Shown here: in pieces, positions 38,501 to 53,500 of the stretch
Layout of the letters: every line of letters begins with the position of its first letter
How positions within the stretch are numbered: the stretch's first letter is position 1
Assembly: GCF_963576615.1 (NCBI RefSeq)
Contig: NC_088714.1
Location: 43,060,072 to 43,124,071 of the forward strand
Length of the DNA: 64,000 nucleotides
From: Watersipora subatra
Taxonomy: Eukaryota; Bryozoa; Gymnolaemata; Cheilostomatida; Watersiporidae
Direction of reading: 5' to 3'
Notes under the pieces: generated by a model
The model's input: the letters and a program-made list of their open reading frames with translations, nothing else
The model's database searches: none
What the model was told of the DNA's origin: nothing
Translations under genes and position numbers: made by a program

Positions 38501-41500
38501 GGTTAAACTGTATACTTATATGACCTATTACACGTTTTGCATGATTCAGAATATTAACCAGTTGTAATAAATCGCTCCAAGTCACACTTACAAATTTCTC
38601 ATGTGGCCATGTTGTTATTTTAGTAGGCAAGCGGATCCTGGCTAATATAATTGGCATGCTGAGTTATTCATATGAATACTTTGTTCCTTATTGTTCCATT
38701 ACCAATTAGTAATTTGTTGCTAGGGTGAAATTCCATCAAATCTCATGCCTAGGTACGTCTCGAAATGTTTGATAAGCACGCATCGATCAAAGACACTTAC
38801 CGTCTCACTTTTATTCCACTTGCCAGCAGCCAGTTGATTCTCTTTAGCATTTGGTAGAACAGACTGTTTAGAAGATTGACCTTGACCTAGAGACTGACCT
38901 TGAAGTGGTAAATGCTGACCCTTGTCATTCTCATCAACAAATATCTAGAAACAGTAATGAATGAAAGAAGGAGAGTTCACCTACTTGACCTCCTATACAT
39001 TTGCATGCAAACAAGTTGATTTCAACACAATATTATGAAAGAGTCAGAGTGAGGGAGTCGGCGTGTGGGAAATCCCACAAGCTTCACACTAGTAAGAAAA
39101 CTTGCAGAAATTGACAAAGTAGGCTATATGAGTTATGGGCTTTAGAAGCCTGTAAGTAATGAGTCAGTTTCTGTAGGAAATATAGACTACAGCAATCCCT
39201 CCCTCTTTGCAGGGGTGGCTGCAAAGTTCAAGACCTGAGAAACGCGAATTTCTGTGAAATAAAAACTGATATTTTTCTAAGTATGAGCCATAATTTTTTA
39301 CCCTTCTTAACACTTAGCTGCTTTCCAAACAATTACTAAATGCATGTCCCTCTACATACAATATACTTGTATTGTATGTTTTGTGTCATTGCATATTACA
39401 AAACATAAATTCGTAGGAAAATAACAAGAACTGAACACCAAAGAATAACTTGGGTGAGAATCAAAGAGGTAAAGTTAGTGCTAAATACTTTTGAACCAAT
39501 CAGTGCCAGGATAGTAGAACGATGGAAAGTGTTTATTGGCTATTCTCTGTAGATGAAGAAGGATAATTGGTCAAATTCCATTCAATTGTTGAAAAGTGCT
39601 CTAAGCTCTTGTTGGAAGTGATTATACTTTTATTGCTGACCGCAACTAGTCAGTTGAAATGCCACTTTCATATAAGGTGCGTTCCACATTCATGACCTGT
39701 TTTGCGCAGATTGTGTGAGTTTTATGGATACGCAAGGGATTTGATTTTAAGTTTTCATTTCAACTTCTTCTCTCACAGTATTTTAAGCCAGAGCATGTAT
39801 TCATGCTTAAGTATAGAATTGTTCTAGTTTGAATATTAATGATGATTTAATTGATGATTAATGTGATTAATTGGGTTCATTGTGAGAAGGAAATGACTTA
39901 TTTGCAAATATGAGAGAGGGGATAACTCTCAATTGCTACAATATGTAATTCATAAACAGATTTAGTAATAAGACGAAGGCAATTAAAAACTTGTGATACA
40001 ATGCAGACATGTGTAGTTGAAGCCGCAAAGTAAGAGGGATTAATCTATATTTAGATTACTGTAATTCCTCGCTACTTCGCGGCTCACCTTTCAAGATTGC
40101 AGTGGTTCAGCGAATTCTCGGTTAAACAATGTTCCTTAGAAATGAAAGAAAATTAATTAACATTAAAACAATTAAATGCACAAATATACATACATGAAAT
40201 ACAGTTACAAGCACGTGACTTCCTTTTCACACCAAATCTAGTTAACCATAAGTACAAATATTCAGACCAGATAAAATCCAAACTTCTTCAGCTTACAATA
40301 CTGAGACTTATTTGAAGTATAATCTGACAGTCAGTCAAAATAACTTCAATTTACTTACCTATTACATAGGAAATAAATACAATATGTTTAGACAGCGGCT
40401 TAAGTGTTCTGGTATTAAAATTTAGCTTGCACATACACTAAAAACTAGTCTCTATTTGGCGGATTTTCACTATCGCGAGGGATGACGGTCACCATGAACT
40501 GCGAAAAGTGGAGAATTACTGTAGACAGTTCAATATTTTTACCTGAACAAAATAAGCCTAAACTCGCTTGCTGATGCATTTGTCTTGCCAATGATAAGAC
40601 AAATGCTGCGATGAAATAATGTTAGTAAAGCAGATCTTGTGAATGGCTTTCACCTAAGTTGCCCTTGAGAAACAACAATGCTGAACAAGCTATCTTTACT
40701 CTCTGAATCTAGTTATTGATCTAAGAAACTAGTACTAGTACCCTAATAGCGTGCTCTTCATTCCTTCCAACTACTATCGAGTCTACTATTAAAAATGGCA
40801 AGCACATGACTATTGTCAACACATGTACACAAACTTGCCTCATGCTTGCTAAATACAGTCAAACATGGATAACTCGAACTTCAAGGGACCGAGCAAAAGT
40901 GTTCGAATTATCAGAGCATTCAAGTTATCAGAGCACTGTCACAAGTCCATATATTTACTTATTTATTAGTAGATACATGTACATATACAAACTATAATAT
41001 AAATCAAAAGCACAAATGGCTTGTTTCAAATTAAAAGCTTCTAATGTAAAGTTTAAAACGTTTTCATGAAAAAGTATAGAGATTTTTCTATCACTTGAGA
41101 TTGGTTTGTTGTTTGAGGTGATGTTATTGCCAGGACGTTTTTCAGATTGACATTGGCAAAACCTGATCGTTGTTGAAATGCTCAAAAGAAAAGACATTTT
41201 TTTCTTTTGGGGTTTTACCCACGATCAATTTTGCCGTTTTTTCTTGAAGTTTATGCAGATTACCTTACTTTACCTGGGATTCGTTAAGAGCAACACTCCG
41301 AGGCAGTTCAATTAGAAGTTTTACGAGGTTTTACGGTACATTCTATATCACTCACGCTTTTTTAATAGATACTTATTGAATGTACACACGTATTCTGTGT
41401 TTAGGTCAAACGATGAATAGTTTTTTGTAGCTCAGACAACGTATCTGTTTAATTACAACATTTTTTAAGACGTTTTAAACATTCAACATTCCGACGTTGA

Positions 41501-44500
41501 TTCAACACGGAATCAACGTCGGAAAACTGTTCATCACGGGCTAGCCGAGTCACGCACTCAAGGATTTTCGCCACGCACATACAAAACAACATGCGATTTT
41601 TGTTTTGTATGTGCGTGGCGAAAATCCTTGCGCCTGTGACCCGGCTAGCCCGTGCTATTCATCGTATCGCAGTATAAATCAAATTTCACCAAACTTTTAG
41701 AAAAGTCGTTGACAAAAATATTTTGCCGATGGTGGTAATATCGACGCTTATGAATTACGAAAAGATGAAGTTTACCTCTATGGCTTTGAATAAAGTGATT
41801 TTCTAAAGCGAAAACAACCGTTTTGGTAGCTGTTGGGCAAAAAAACAGTTCGAATTAACAGTGTTGAGTTCGAGTTATCTATAGCAATTTATCATTACGT
41901 GGGAACGGACCAAAAGAAATGTTCGAATTAACCATGTGTTCGAGCTATCCGTGGACGAGTTATCCATGTTTGACTGTAGTTACCATGACGGCGTAAGGTG
42001 TAGGCCAAACCACCATGCTATTTATGTATCTGTTACCCGCTGTTATGAAATGGTCTATCGAATGCCTCCAGACAGAAAAAACTATGCTAGAAGTATGGAA
42101 TGTTTGTTACCAGTTAACAGAAATCAATTTAAGGAGACGAGTTTAAGAACAACATCATGTTATAAACCACTACGATTAGGCATCAAAATATCTCATGTCT
42201 TACTAATTGAAATAACAGAATACAGTGCACCTTACCCCCTCCCCCTCTCCCGGTTACAATGTCCCTGTTATACTGTTTTTTTTTCGCCTGACATTTTTTC
42301 GCTATACGATATCAAGAAAAATTTATCTTGAAATTAAAACTTGGCAGTCGGTGTGCTGAATGCATCGGTATAATAATATAATATATATATCGGTATATAA
42401 TATAATGAAAATGCCGATATGCTATTCGCCGACATCCCTTGCACAATGTCTGAACGAGATACGATGCTCTCTCTCTCTCTACCTCCAGAATTCTTTGTGT
42501 TTTGTAAATGCTTGATATTGCGTGAGTGAAACGAAAAATTAGTGAAAAGTGAGCAAAAATTAATTGTGTTTTGCCGTTTAATATAATATTTACTATAAAC
42601 TCCATTTAGTTCATTATTCGTACATAACTACATATATATAACTTCAATTTGTTAGCCATGGGTGCTAAGATTGATAACGACATTAAAGGAAAAAGTAAAA
42701 ATCATAATCATCAGCAGATCATAACCACTAAATACACTAAAGTTACTGTAGGTAACTATAGTTACTAAGGTTAATATGCTACTTTATTACTAATTTTTAA
42801 TATGTATATAAAATTTTGATGCTTTTTACAAGGGGTGTTCGCATTATCTAATTACTATGGGTTTCTATACCCTTCTACACAACATTTTCGCCTTACAATG
42901 CCAACACCGGAACGAATTAATGTCGTATGGAGGAGGTGCACTGTAAATAAATCCCCTAAAAAGTTATTGTTAGCTCATATGAAAGAAATTGTTGGTTGCT
43001 AAGAATATCAAGCTCACTCAGCTGCTATGCAGTATAAACATGATATATGAGAGCGACAAACACTCTAATCTCCAACTCGTTTACATTGGATCTTACCTGC
43101 AGAGGTTTCTGCGGACTAGTCAGCTCTCCTGTGCTATGAGTAGCAACGATATTTGGTCGAGCGCCAGAAACTCTGTCACAAGGTGCTCTTCCTTTGCTAC
43201 TAGAAGTGAGAGGGACAAGAGCTCTACGTTGACAAGCAAGTTCTTCATTCGACTCGTCTGAGGTAGACATGTTGGCTATCATATTTCTGCATGTTCTCGT
43301 TTCAAACTCCCTGCAAACAAGTGAATAACCACTCCTTCAAGCAAAACTTTTCAGCATTATGGCACCATTCATAGAAGTTTAATGACAAAAATTTGCTTCT
43401 CAATTTGCTCTGCTAATTCAAATATACCTTAGGGTCTAAGTCAAATATACCTTAGGGTTTAATTCAAATATACCTTAGGGTCTAAGTCAAAGATACCTTA
43501 GGGTTTAATTCAAATATACCTTAGGGTCTGAGTCAAATATACCTTAGAGTCAATTCAAATATACCTTAAAGGTTGACTTGCAACAAAATTCACATTACAG
43601 TTATTTGGTATCAAAAGATTCACCATGTCTTACTCTGTTGTGTTGTAGGTGCCAAATGTGGAAATGTGATTACAAGCTCTTAAAAGCACAAAAACGAAAA
43701 GCCGCCGTAGATTGGAATCCGTTTATTTCTGTGATGTAGCCATGACAGTTTGGTTATTGTTTTGTCACGTGATGTTCTCACGTGAATTGAAATGCCAATA
43801 AAAAGCTCAATATAAACTTATCGTAGCACTAGTTTGTGACAAACACTTCGGGTTTTACCGAAGACCCGCGTATCAAATATAGATGCTCGCTACTTTACAG
43901 TTTTGTTTCGGCTTGAACTAATCGTCCAGTCGTAATCTGATCATGTGACCCAATACTTCGAAAATAATTTTTGCAACACTTTTCGATTATCACAGGTGAC
44001 CAACAGGCTGTCATGATTATCAGACAATGATATGCACTCCTTCGAGGTAAGGTTAAAAAATTAAAATAATTTTTACGGTAAGTTATAAGATATCACTGCT
44101 AAAAGTGACAGCATTACAATGACGATAAAACCGACGCGTAAGAACAATAGACATAGTTTTATTGAATGCGTGAAGTATATTTGTGAAAATATTTCGACGA
44201 ATAAGGTTGCATGAAAGTGTAGACAGAAACCATCTACCACAGCTACGTCACATTTGAGCCGTTTTGGAAAGAGAATCCAAACTACGGCGGTCTTGTGTGG
44301 CTGCGATTAACTGTTCATTTTTGAGCTTTTAAGAGCTAGTAATCACATTCCCACATATTTTGCAACTACAACACAACAGAGTAAGACATGGTGAATCTTT
44401 TGATATTAAATAACTGCAATGTGAATTTTGTTGTAAGTCAATCTTTAAGGTTTAATTCAAATATACCTTGGGGTCTAGTTAAAATATACCTTAGGGTCAA

Positions 44501-47500
44501 ATTCAAATATACCTTAGGGTCTAATTCAAATATACCTTAGGGTCTAATTCAAATATACCTTAGGGTCTAATTCAAATATACCTTAGGGTCTAACTCAAAC
44601 ATACCTTAGGGTCTAGTTCAAATATACCTTAGGGTCTAATTCAAATATACCTTAGGGTCTAACTCAAATATACCTTCAGGTCTGAGTCAAATATACCTTA
44701 GGGTCTAAGTCAAATATACTTTAGGGTCTAATTCAAATATACCTTAGGGTCTAATTAAAATATACTTTAGGGTCTAATCTAAATATACCTACCTTAGGGT
44801 CTTACCAGATTTACTTAACAAAAGAAATAATTGAAAAGTTTCAAGAACAGTTCAAGTTTACAATTCAATGACCGGTATTCAACTTACATTAACACAATTC
44901 TAGTCACAACTGAAAAGGTTTATTAAATTACTTGAAGAATGGGGATACATTTAGTTAGCAGACTAACAACAGAATTCACATGAGTACTTGTATTATGAGA
45001 CTGCTTTAATCATTTGTGAATAGCTTTATAATTTTGTAGTTTTAACCTTGCAAATATTTTCCCAGAAAGTTACAATACGTTGTGATGTACTACTACTGAC
45101 ATGTACTACACATACGTACTTCTAGCGAAGATCTTTATTTTGTAAATAAGTCATGATAAGTAGATCACAATTGGTTAAAGCAATTATGAACTCCTAGCAT
45201 TTTGTAAACAATAACGCGCAATATTTTTAATGCATCATCAAATGACTTTTGGAGGTTGTAGCTAGTTTTCGAACCTTGACCTGAACCTTGACCAAATAAG
45301 CGTGTACATGAAGAAAACTGATGTTTCAAGTAAACTAAAATTTAGTCATTCTACATAAATGACTCAGACTAACATCATGACATAAACAGGTTGTTTCCTA
45401 TAAATGACCTAACAGAAGCAATAAACAAAACGGTCTGAAATGTAGAAACTGGAAGTGATAGTTAAAGCTAATAACAAACAATAGAGGTAGGTTCTGTTTC
45501 CCTACTGTATTAAACTAGGTTCTTTGTATCTGTATCACCACCTACACCCATGTACTACATGCTTACCTCTTGAATTACACACTATACGCCTCCATTTGCT
45601 GTTAAAGCAAAATTACCAAAGTCTTTTTAAATATAATTTAGATTTTTAAATTCAGTGTTAAAATCTAATCTTTCTAACCTACTGCAGTTTCGTGATGGCA
45701 ACGATTAACTGCTCATTTCTGAGCTTTTAAGAGCTTGTAATCACATTTCCACATATTTTGCACCTACAACACAGCAGAGTAAGACATGGTGAATATTTTG
45801 ATAGCAAATAACTGTAATGCGAATTTTGTTGCAAGTCAAACTTAAGAGATCTTTGACAAGTTGGAAGTAAGTTAGCAGATTTATTGCGTTTTAAAGGTTT
45901 AATATCGCTCCACCGGAAAAAGAGGGACTTTAAGATATAAGCGACAATCGCTTCACCCGTAAAAGGGCTAAATTTATCTTTCCAAAATTCTGATGAGCCA
46001 TCTGAAAAAAACAATGTCAGCTTCTACTTGAACGCCACCTTCAATTGACTGCCACTATAGAGAAAGGATTAAAAATAAAACTTCATGGCGTTCAATTAGC
46101 GGTTTTATGGTAGTAGAATAGTTGCTTCAACATGCAATGGTTTAGATACACAAATAAAATCCCAAAATAAATTACACTCCAACCTGTATTTGAACACCAT
46201 GGCGCTCTATTTTTTAACCTCCTACAGTGGGGTTTTATTTGAGGTGACGTTCAAATAGTGGGTAGCGTTGTATTTTTCGAAATAGCTCGTCAGAATTTAG
46301 AGAAAATAAATTGAACCCTTTTACGGGCAAAGCAATGTAAAACATTAGCCGGATATATTTATTAATTATTTCGATGGTTTTGATATCTAGGTTTAAAAGA
46401 AAAAACCGTAAAGCTTTGGAGTTTAAAAATGACTTCAACTATTGGCTTGAGTTACGATACAACTTGTTCTACTATTTCGAGGTTAAAATTTGTGCTTGGC
46501 AAGCATGTGCAAACTTTACATGTGGCTAAAAGTTTCATATCGCCCACAATCTTATTACGTATCTGTTTTCAATTTCGTTCTCACTATAACTAATTACGAA
46601 TAAAGCTGAACTGAGTGAGCCTCGTATTTTTTCATGCGTTCTGGGAAGGATTTCGACAGATAGCATATCAGCATCTTAGTTATTATGACGTATTCGGCAT
46701 ATCGACTGCCAAATTTGAATTTTGCAAGAAATTGTTGTCGATATTGTATGGCGAAAAATATATTGTATGGCGAGGGCGAAAAACATCGGGTTCTCCATCG
46801 TATGGCAAAAAGATTGTATAACAGGGTCATCATAACTCGAGGGGGCACAGTACTTTAATTTTACATCATCACTGGTGGTTCAGAAAAGAAGACAGCTTAC
46901 GTGACTAATGCAACAAATGTAAAATTAATATACATGTATGTAGCAAGTATTATTAAAACGATAATAAACTTCCCTCATTACCTAGCATGGAACTCACACG
47001 CTAACAACAAAACAAAAAACTTTTTTCAAGAAGAACACAAATTTTCGCCACTGCATATGCTTACTCTCGTGCTCGTTTTAGTGTGTCTGTCGGTTCTGCT
47101 CCAACAGTGAGTCCCTGTACAAATATCTTGTCTGCCATCTTTGTCTGGCCAAGGTCTTCAGTAGCAAGAGCCCAAGCTTTATAAAATGCAGCTGACTGTA
47201 GCCCGATCTTTTTACTGTGCATATGTTTGTACACTTCACATGGCTCTTTGCATTTCCCTGCCTAAAATATGGTTGCAACTGCCAAGGTGTGTACCAAGAC
47301 TAAGATGTTTACTAAGGCTAAGGTGGATACAAAGGCTAAGTTTTTCACAAAGACTAAAGTGTGTACTAAGGATAACGTGTGTACTAAGTCAAAGGTGTTT
47401 ACTAAGGTCAAGTTGTGGTATGGCGTGTACTGAATGATAAAAACTAGCAGTATTGTTAAAAGTAGAGAGCTTATATAATGGCTTGTATAAAACTTACATA

Positions 47501-50500
47501 ATGGCAAAAAGTTCTTATAAATGCTGAATGAAACCTTACGAATGTTATCCATATCTGTATATATCTTTCATCTTTCTTATACTTTTCAGATTGTTCAAAT
47601 TGTTTCACACAAGACGTCAGCAGCTCTTTGAGGTGTGATGTTTTTCCACCCTTAGGAAAATTTTCTTCTGTCCAGTTGATGTAGTTGTACCATACAGAAA
47701 GCGGATCATCTCCCGAGTATGATCGCAATGCTGCCTCATACTTCCTAACAAATAAATATTTCATCATTTCATTTGTTTTGCGCTGGTCAGAATTTAAGGG
47801 TCTTTCACATCAAATCTTAAAAGATTGTATCGCAAAGTATACATATTTTTCTGTTATTTGAGATTTTATTTGTTGTCATGTGATCTGACTGCCGTTACGT
47901 TTCAAGATTAAATTTGACAAAACTTGATTGCAGTTAAAAGGTTCAGAAGAAAAGACGTTGAGAGAAAGAAATGCAGTTGTGGGAAATTGACACTAACAGG
48001 AATGTTTGGAAAACTTTGTCATTTGAAAAATTTTACTAACCCTTCGTGTCAGTAATACTACAAGGCGTAGATTGTGAGTGACATTTTTAAACATGGGTAG
48101 GAGACCATATTTACACGTTTGTTCCTGGATGACCAAGAAAAACCAAGTTCTTCTCATGATTGGCAACAACGTAGCACACCTAACTATAAAAAGGCTTATG
48201 TCAATCAAGCTTCTAAACACATCACTCAAAACTACAAGCGTGCTGCTACCTGTGAAGCATAGAACTATCTGAAGTTTTAAGTTTTACTACAGCCAGCAAG
48301 CTTTGCAGTTGACTATTGATTGTTTTGACTTTCATGGAAAGAAGCCAGATGCAGCTATTAATGCCCTGCAAGCAATACGTTGAGTACAAGGAGCTTGGAA
48401 TCTTGTCACAAAAAAAATTGTTACCAACTGTTTTCACAACGGGCTTGGTAATCCTGACTGTGATCAAACAGATGTGACGAAGAAGACATACTGAAGAAGA
48501 CACTGAGAAAACTGAATCTGCTGTTACACACGATAAATCCCACATTCAATGTGACAGCAAGCAGCTAAACTTGAACTAGCATACCGTCAAACCTTTATTT
48601 GAACATCACCTCTATTTGGGGTCACTATGGGAGAAGGGTTAAATAATTTACCCAAATAATTGAACTCCACTTCCAACTGAATGCCGCTTCTATTTGACTG
48701 ACACTATTTTACATTTCTGATCTTCACGAACCCGTAATAGCAGTGATCAGTAAAAAGGCGTCTACAAAACCATACTAATAATGACTCGCTCACATCAATA
48801 ACAATTAATTCATTCGTTGTATCTGTTCCTATCGAAGTCCATTTTCCAACTCCAAGTCTTTGGGCTCTTTCGTTAGAAACTTGCAGCCGCACAGAAATAA
48901 TTAGTGACTGTATCAGGCAAATAGTAGTTCCTTTTTTAACTTTGTTTAATCTTGATACTTCAATGTATGTGGGAAAAAGTTTCACATTTATGATGGAAAA
49001 TGTGCTAACAAGTATTTGAGGCTATTTTGATCCCATGCGGTTTCTCTTTGTTGCACTAGAAGTTTCCATTAAAAATGGCATCGTCTAAAAGGTTTTGCTC
49101 TGCTAAAAATTGTTTGGACACTAATATTGACTAGAACAGCTGTGCAAAAGAGTAGTTGAGGTCAGAAGACACCATGGAAGGTATTGAACAGCCAGAAGGA
49201 TATGGAATGATTTTAAAAGACAACAACAATCAGACCGGAACTGGCCAAGCAAACGATGCTAATATTAGTTTTAAAAATGTTATTTTGTTTTAAAATGTTA
49301 ATTTTTGTTGCTGCATGTATTATAATTATGGTTTGTTTTAATTTGTTGTAATTTTGTAATAATCTCACTTGCTCTTGAATATATATTTGTAGCATTTGCT
49401 AGATTCTTATAAAACTTACTAAACTTAACTTACAATGGATCGATGCTCGTAACTCCTGTTCAAATGCACAGAAAAAAGCCATTTTGTCTGGGAACTGTAA
49501 CAAACATTGATGAGTACAACAAACTTCTATAAATCTAGTTATAAAATGAAAATATACCTTCAAATTTAAAATGAAATAAAAATCTCTAAAGCTTTAACTA
49601 CCCTAGGACACTTATATTTCGCTAGTATTTAGTTTCGTGAGTAGCATACAGAGTAAAATTTCGCTGCAACTTAATTTCGCAACTCTGATGAGGGCGAAAA
49701 TATAATGATGTGAAAATAAATGCAGTGGAACAAACATAATTATATTCCTCAGGTTCGGTTCGCCGGTAAGAGAATTTTTTCATTTTGGGACTAGTTTATA
49801 ATTGTGAACCGCAGGTAGAATTGTATGGCCGAGATCGATAATGTAATTTGATCGTTTGCTGCCATTTGTTTCTTGGACTACTGTAGAAAGGAATTTAATT
49901 ACGCTGAAAATTTTAACGTTTTTGTCACAATTTAGCTTGCTTTTATATTGACGTATTTTAATTTTAACGATCAACGGTGTTGTGTATAGGTATCAATTTT
50001 AACGTTTTCCAAAACACTCAACTGCTGCTAATAATTGCTGAACATCTTTATTACAGTAATTACAAGTTGTATACAAATACATACATGATACAGCTGCTAG
50101 TAATACTACAGCTACAGATACTAGGACAGCGTGTAGTTATTATAACTTCTTCTCTTCCTTTTTATTAGTATTATTTGTCAGAGCTAACTCTTTCTCTATT
50201 GCCTCATCTTCTGAATCATTACAAGTTATTGAAGAGGTGTCAGTGGTGAATCCAAACCTTTCCAGAGCCATGCTGCTTGTGTAGTACTATGAGTGTCAAT
50301 GTGACTTATTTTCTTTCAACACGCGGTGCTCACTGCATTGATTGATGTCCCCAACAAACAATAACGCTACTAATGCATTGCACTACTGCGCATTGACATC
50401 AAATTCCTATCATTATAAATCATTATTAATGGGAAAATAATCATAATTAATTGCAAAATAATAACGTAATAAATTTTAACAGTACAATTATTTTGTTGGT

Positions 50501-53500
50501 TTATATTTTAATGATGCTATAGTGGTCGTTAAAAACGTTAAAATAAATGTCGTTATAAAATTCCATTCTACAGTATCAATGAACAAAGCTATTTAATTCC
50601 GCGTTTTCGCTCGTTCGTTATGATAGTTTAGTTTCACTCATGAAATTTTCGCGAGAGGATGACTCCGCGAAAACGCGAAAGTAAGATGAGGCGAATACAT
50701 AAACATTCCTAGGGTAGTAATGCAGGCTATAAGATCATTGTTGGTCAATCGCAAGCAATAGATATCAACTGGTGGAAACATTTAACAGCTTTCTTGTGCA
50801 TATCGTTTAGAGGTCTACGACAAGTTGAAGGTAATTTAGCTTCCTCGCGCATACTTATTTAATAATCAATTTATTTTACAACAGGGTGGTAGTAAGTTTG
50901 CAAATTCCTTGCACCCAAAAGAATTTGTCGCACTGCCCAAAGGAGCGCAAAACAGGCAATATTTGATTTCTCCACGAAAGGGTCAAATTTAATTTTCTCG
51001 ATATGCTGATGAGATGTTTGAAAAATACAACGCCACCCTTTATTTGAACGCCACCCTTTATTTGAACGTCACATTTAATACAACGCCACTCTAAGAGAAG
51101 GGTTTAAAAATAGAGTGACATGGCATTGAATTAAAGGTTTTATGGTCTGCTATTATAATATCATGAACTCCACTCACTTTAGTGCTAAATTTAGAGACTG
51201 AAAAATGCCGACTAACAAATGTCTTAGAGATGGTGTGGTTTTCTCATAAGTTCAAATTTATATTTTGTTTTGCGGATGAGCTTTTGGCACTTGATGCAGA
51301 AGTTACTGTTGCTGAGAACGACTGGATGACCCGAATGATCGATAAAGAGGATAAGCCTAAGATTGTTGAACCTGACCTTACTAAAGTTCCTGATGAAAAC
51401 AATGCTTTAAATGTTCTCAGACATTTAATAAATATTAGGGAGTGCAAGGCCTATGAAAACTGTTTAGTCTATATCTACACTCAGTTAATGCTGTTGATCT
51501 TCCTAAACAAAATACTTTGTTAGAGACTATACTTGATAAGCATTTTAGATGCAAACAACTGATCAGATGTAAAACATGCTTTGTTGCAGAGGCCTTGCAA
51601 AATTTGAAGACTCTGATGAGAGTTTGAGTTATCCATGTTTGATTCTACATAGCCTAATTGATAGCTGCTGTACTTGAGAAGTTTGTTATAAAGCTATCCA
51701 ACTTTGCATTATGGATATTTATTATGTGAAATTTAGGTGAACAAGTGAAGCTAAAATATGGAGGGTTTTTAATAGAGCCTTAAAACATGCAGATTCAGAC
51801 ATATTAAGCTTTTTTCAATCGGCGCAAGTTGGCCATTAAAATGAAAATCAAAACAAACTGTTTTATATTGCTAATAATTCATGTTTCTTAAAGGTTGACT
51901 TGCAACAAAATTCACATTACAGTTATTTGGTATCAAAAGATTCACCATGTCTTACTGTGTTGTGTTGTAAGTGCCAAATATGTGGAAATGTGATTACAAG
52001 CTCTTAAAAGCTCAAAAACGAAAAGCCGCCGTAGATTGGAATCTCTTTATTTTGATGACGTAGCCATGACATTTGGTTATCGTCTTGTCACGTATGTTCT
52101 CACATGAATTGAAAGGCCAATACAAAGCTCAATATAAAATTTATCGTAGTACTAGTTTATGACAAACACTTCGGGTTTTACCGAGGACCTCGTATCAAAT
52201 ATAGATGCTCGCTACTTTACAGTTGTTTCGGCCTGGTCTAATAGGCAAGTCGTAATCTGATCATGTGACCCAATACTTCAAAAATAATTTTTGCAACACT
52301 TTTCGATTATCACAGGTGACCAACAGGATCGTCATGATTATCAGACAATGATATGTACTCCTGGCAGCTGTGGCAGATGACTCAACTTCTATCACCTGAA
52401 TATTAGCATCACTGTCTGAATTGGTGTTTTCAGCTTGACATTTTGCTACATGAGCTTTAAGCCTATCTGCGTGACCTCGCATTACGACAGCGCACCTATT
52501 ACGTTTTGCCTTAAAACCTTTGTCTTTCAAAACACAACTTGATAAACTGAATTCTAACAATCCAATGACTTTGGCTAGTGCCCAATAAATGAAATATTAG
52601 TTTGCAAACTTAAAGCTTTTGCCCAAAAGGATTTTATTGTTTTAATTTCTAATTATAAGTAATTCTTTCTCACTGGCCAGACTTGAGAAAGTATTCATTC
52701 ATTATTAGAGACGATGATTGGATTAGTATATTTCACACGGTTTTTATATTTCATCAGGAAAGAGATCATCATATCACTTGATAAAAACCAATTGAAAATG
52801 AAATTCACTATTTCATTGTTGGATTTCATGTAGTTTCAACTTGAGCTCTGTCATCAATTTACTACTGTGTCCTAAATAAACTTCCACAGCTGATAATTAC
52901 ATATAATTGCATTTCTGTCGCACATGAACCACTAGGAGCTTAAAATATTATGTTTTTCACAAAAAATTATGAAAAAACCATAAACACCGATTTTTTCGAG
53001 CTGGTTTAAACCACTTGGTTTAAACCAAGCCAACCCTGCTAAAGACAATATTTTTAGTAGATTATCAAAAGTACAGATATTTTTTGAGAAAAGTTCTGCA
53101 TTAGTTAATTTGAAAGAGCGATAGAAATTTAAGGTCAGATGTCTTTCCTATCACCACCACTAGCATGCTCTGCTCTGGGAATTAGACACTAATCTGCTGT
53201 TTACAGATAGGTATTTTAGACCAAGGCTGAGAAAATATTATATCAGAAATATGACACATATATTAAACATTGTAACAAGGCTTAGACTCCTTAGTTTGAC
53301 CCACTACTGGCCAAAGCTAGCATTTAAATGAATTTGTAGTACCTGAATGTTGGAAGTAGAAGAAAATAGTAAGCAAAGAGTGGTAACTTAACAGTTTGTT
53401 TTTGTGCCCGGGAATATATTGATACAACATTAATACATGTGATAAAAGAGAGTATTAACTTTCAATAGATGTAAGCCTAACTCACTTAACCTGATATACA

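Noticed and set aside
41936..42331. 131-codon plus frame
   Set aside because: Starts in the transposon end; composition is not protein-like and there is no splice or domain support.
43425..44795. CRISPR-like regular repeats
   Set aside because: Units are directly adjacent without unique spacers, in an animal genome; it is a minisatellite.
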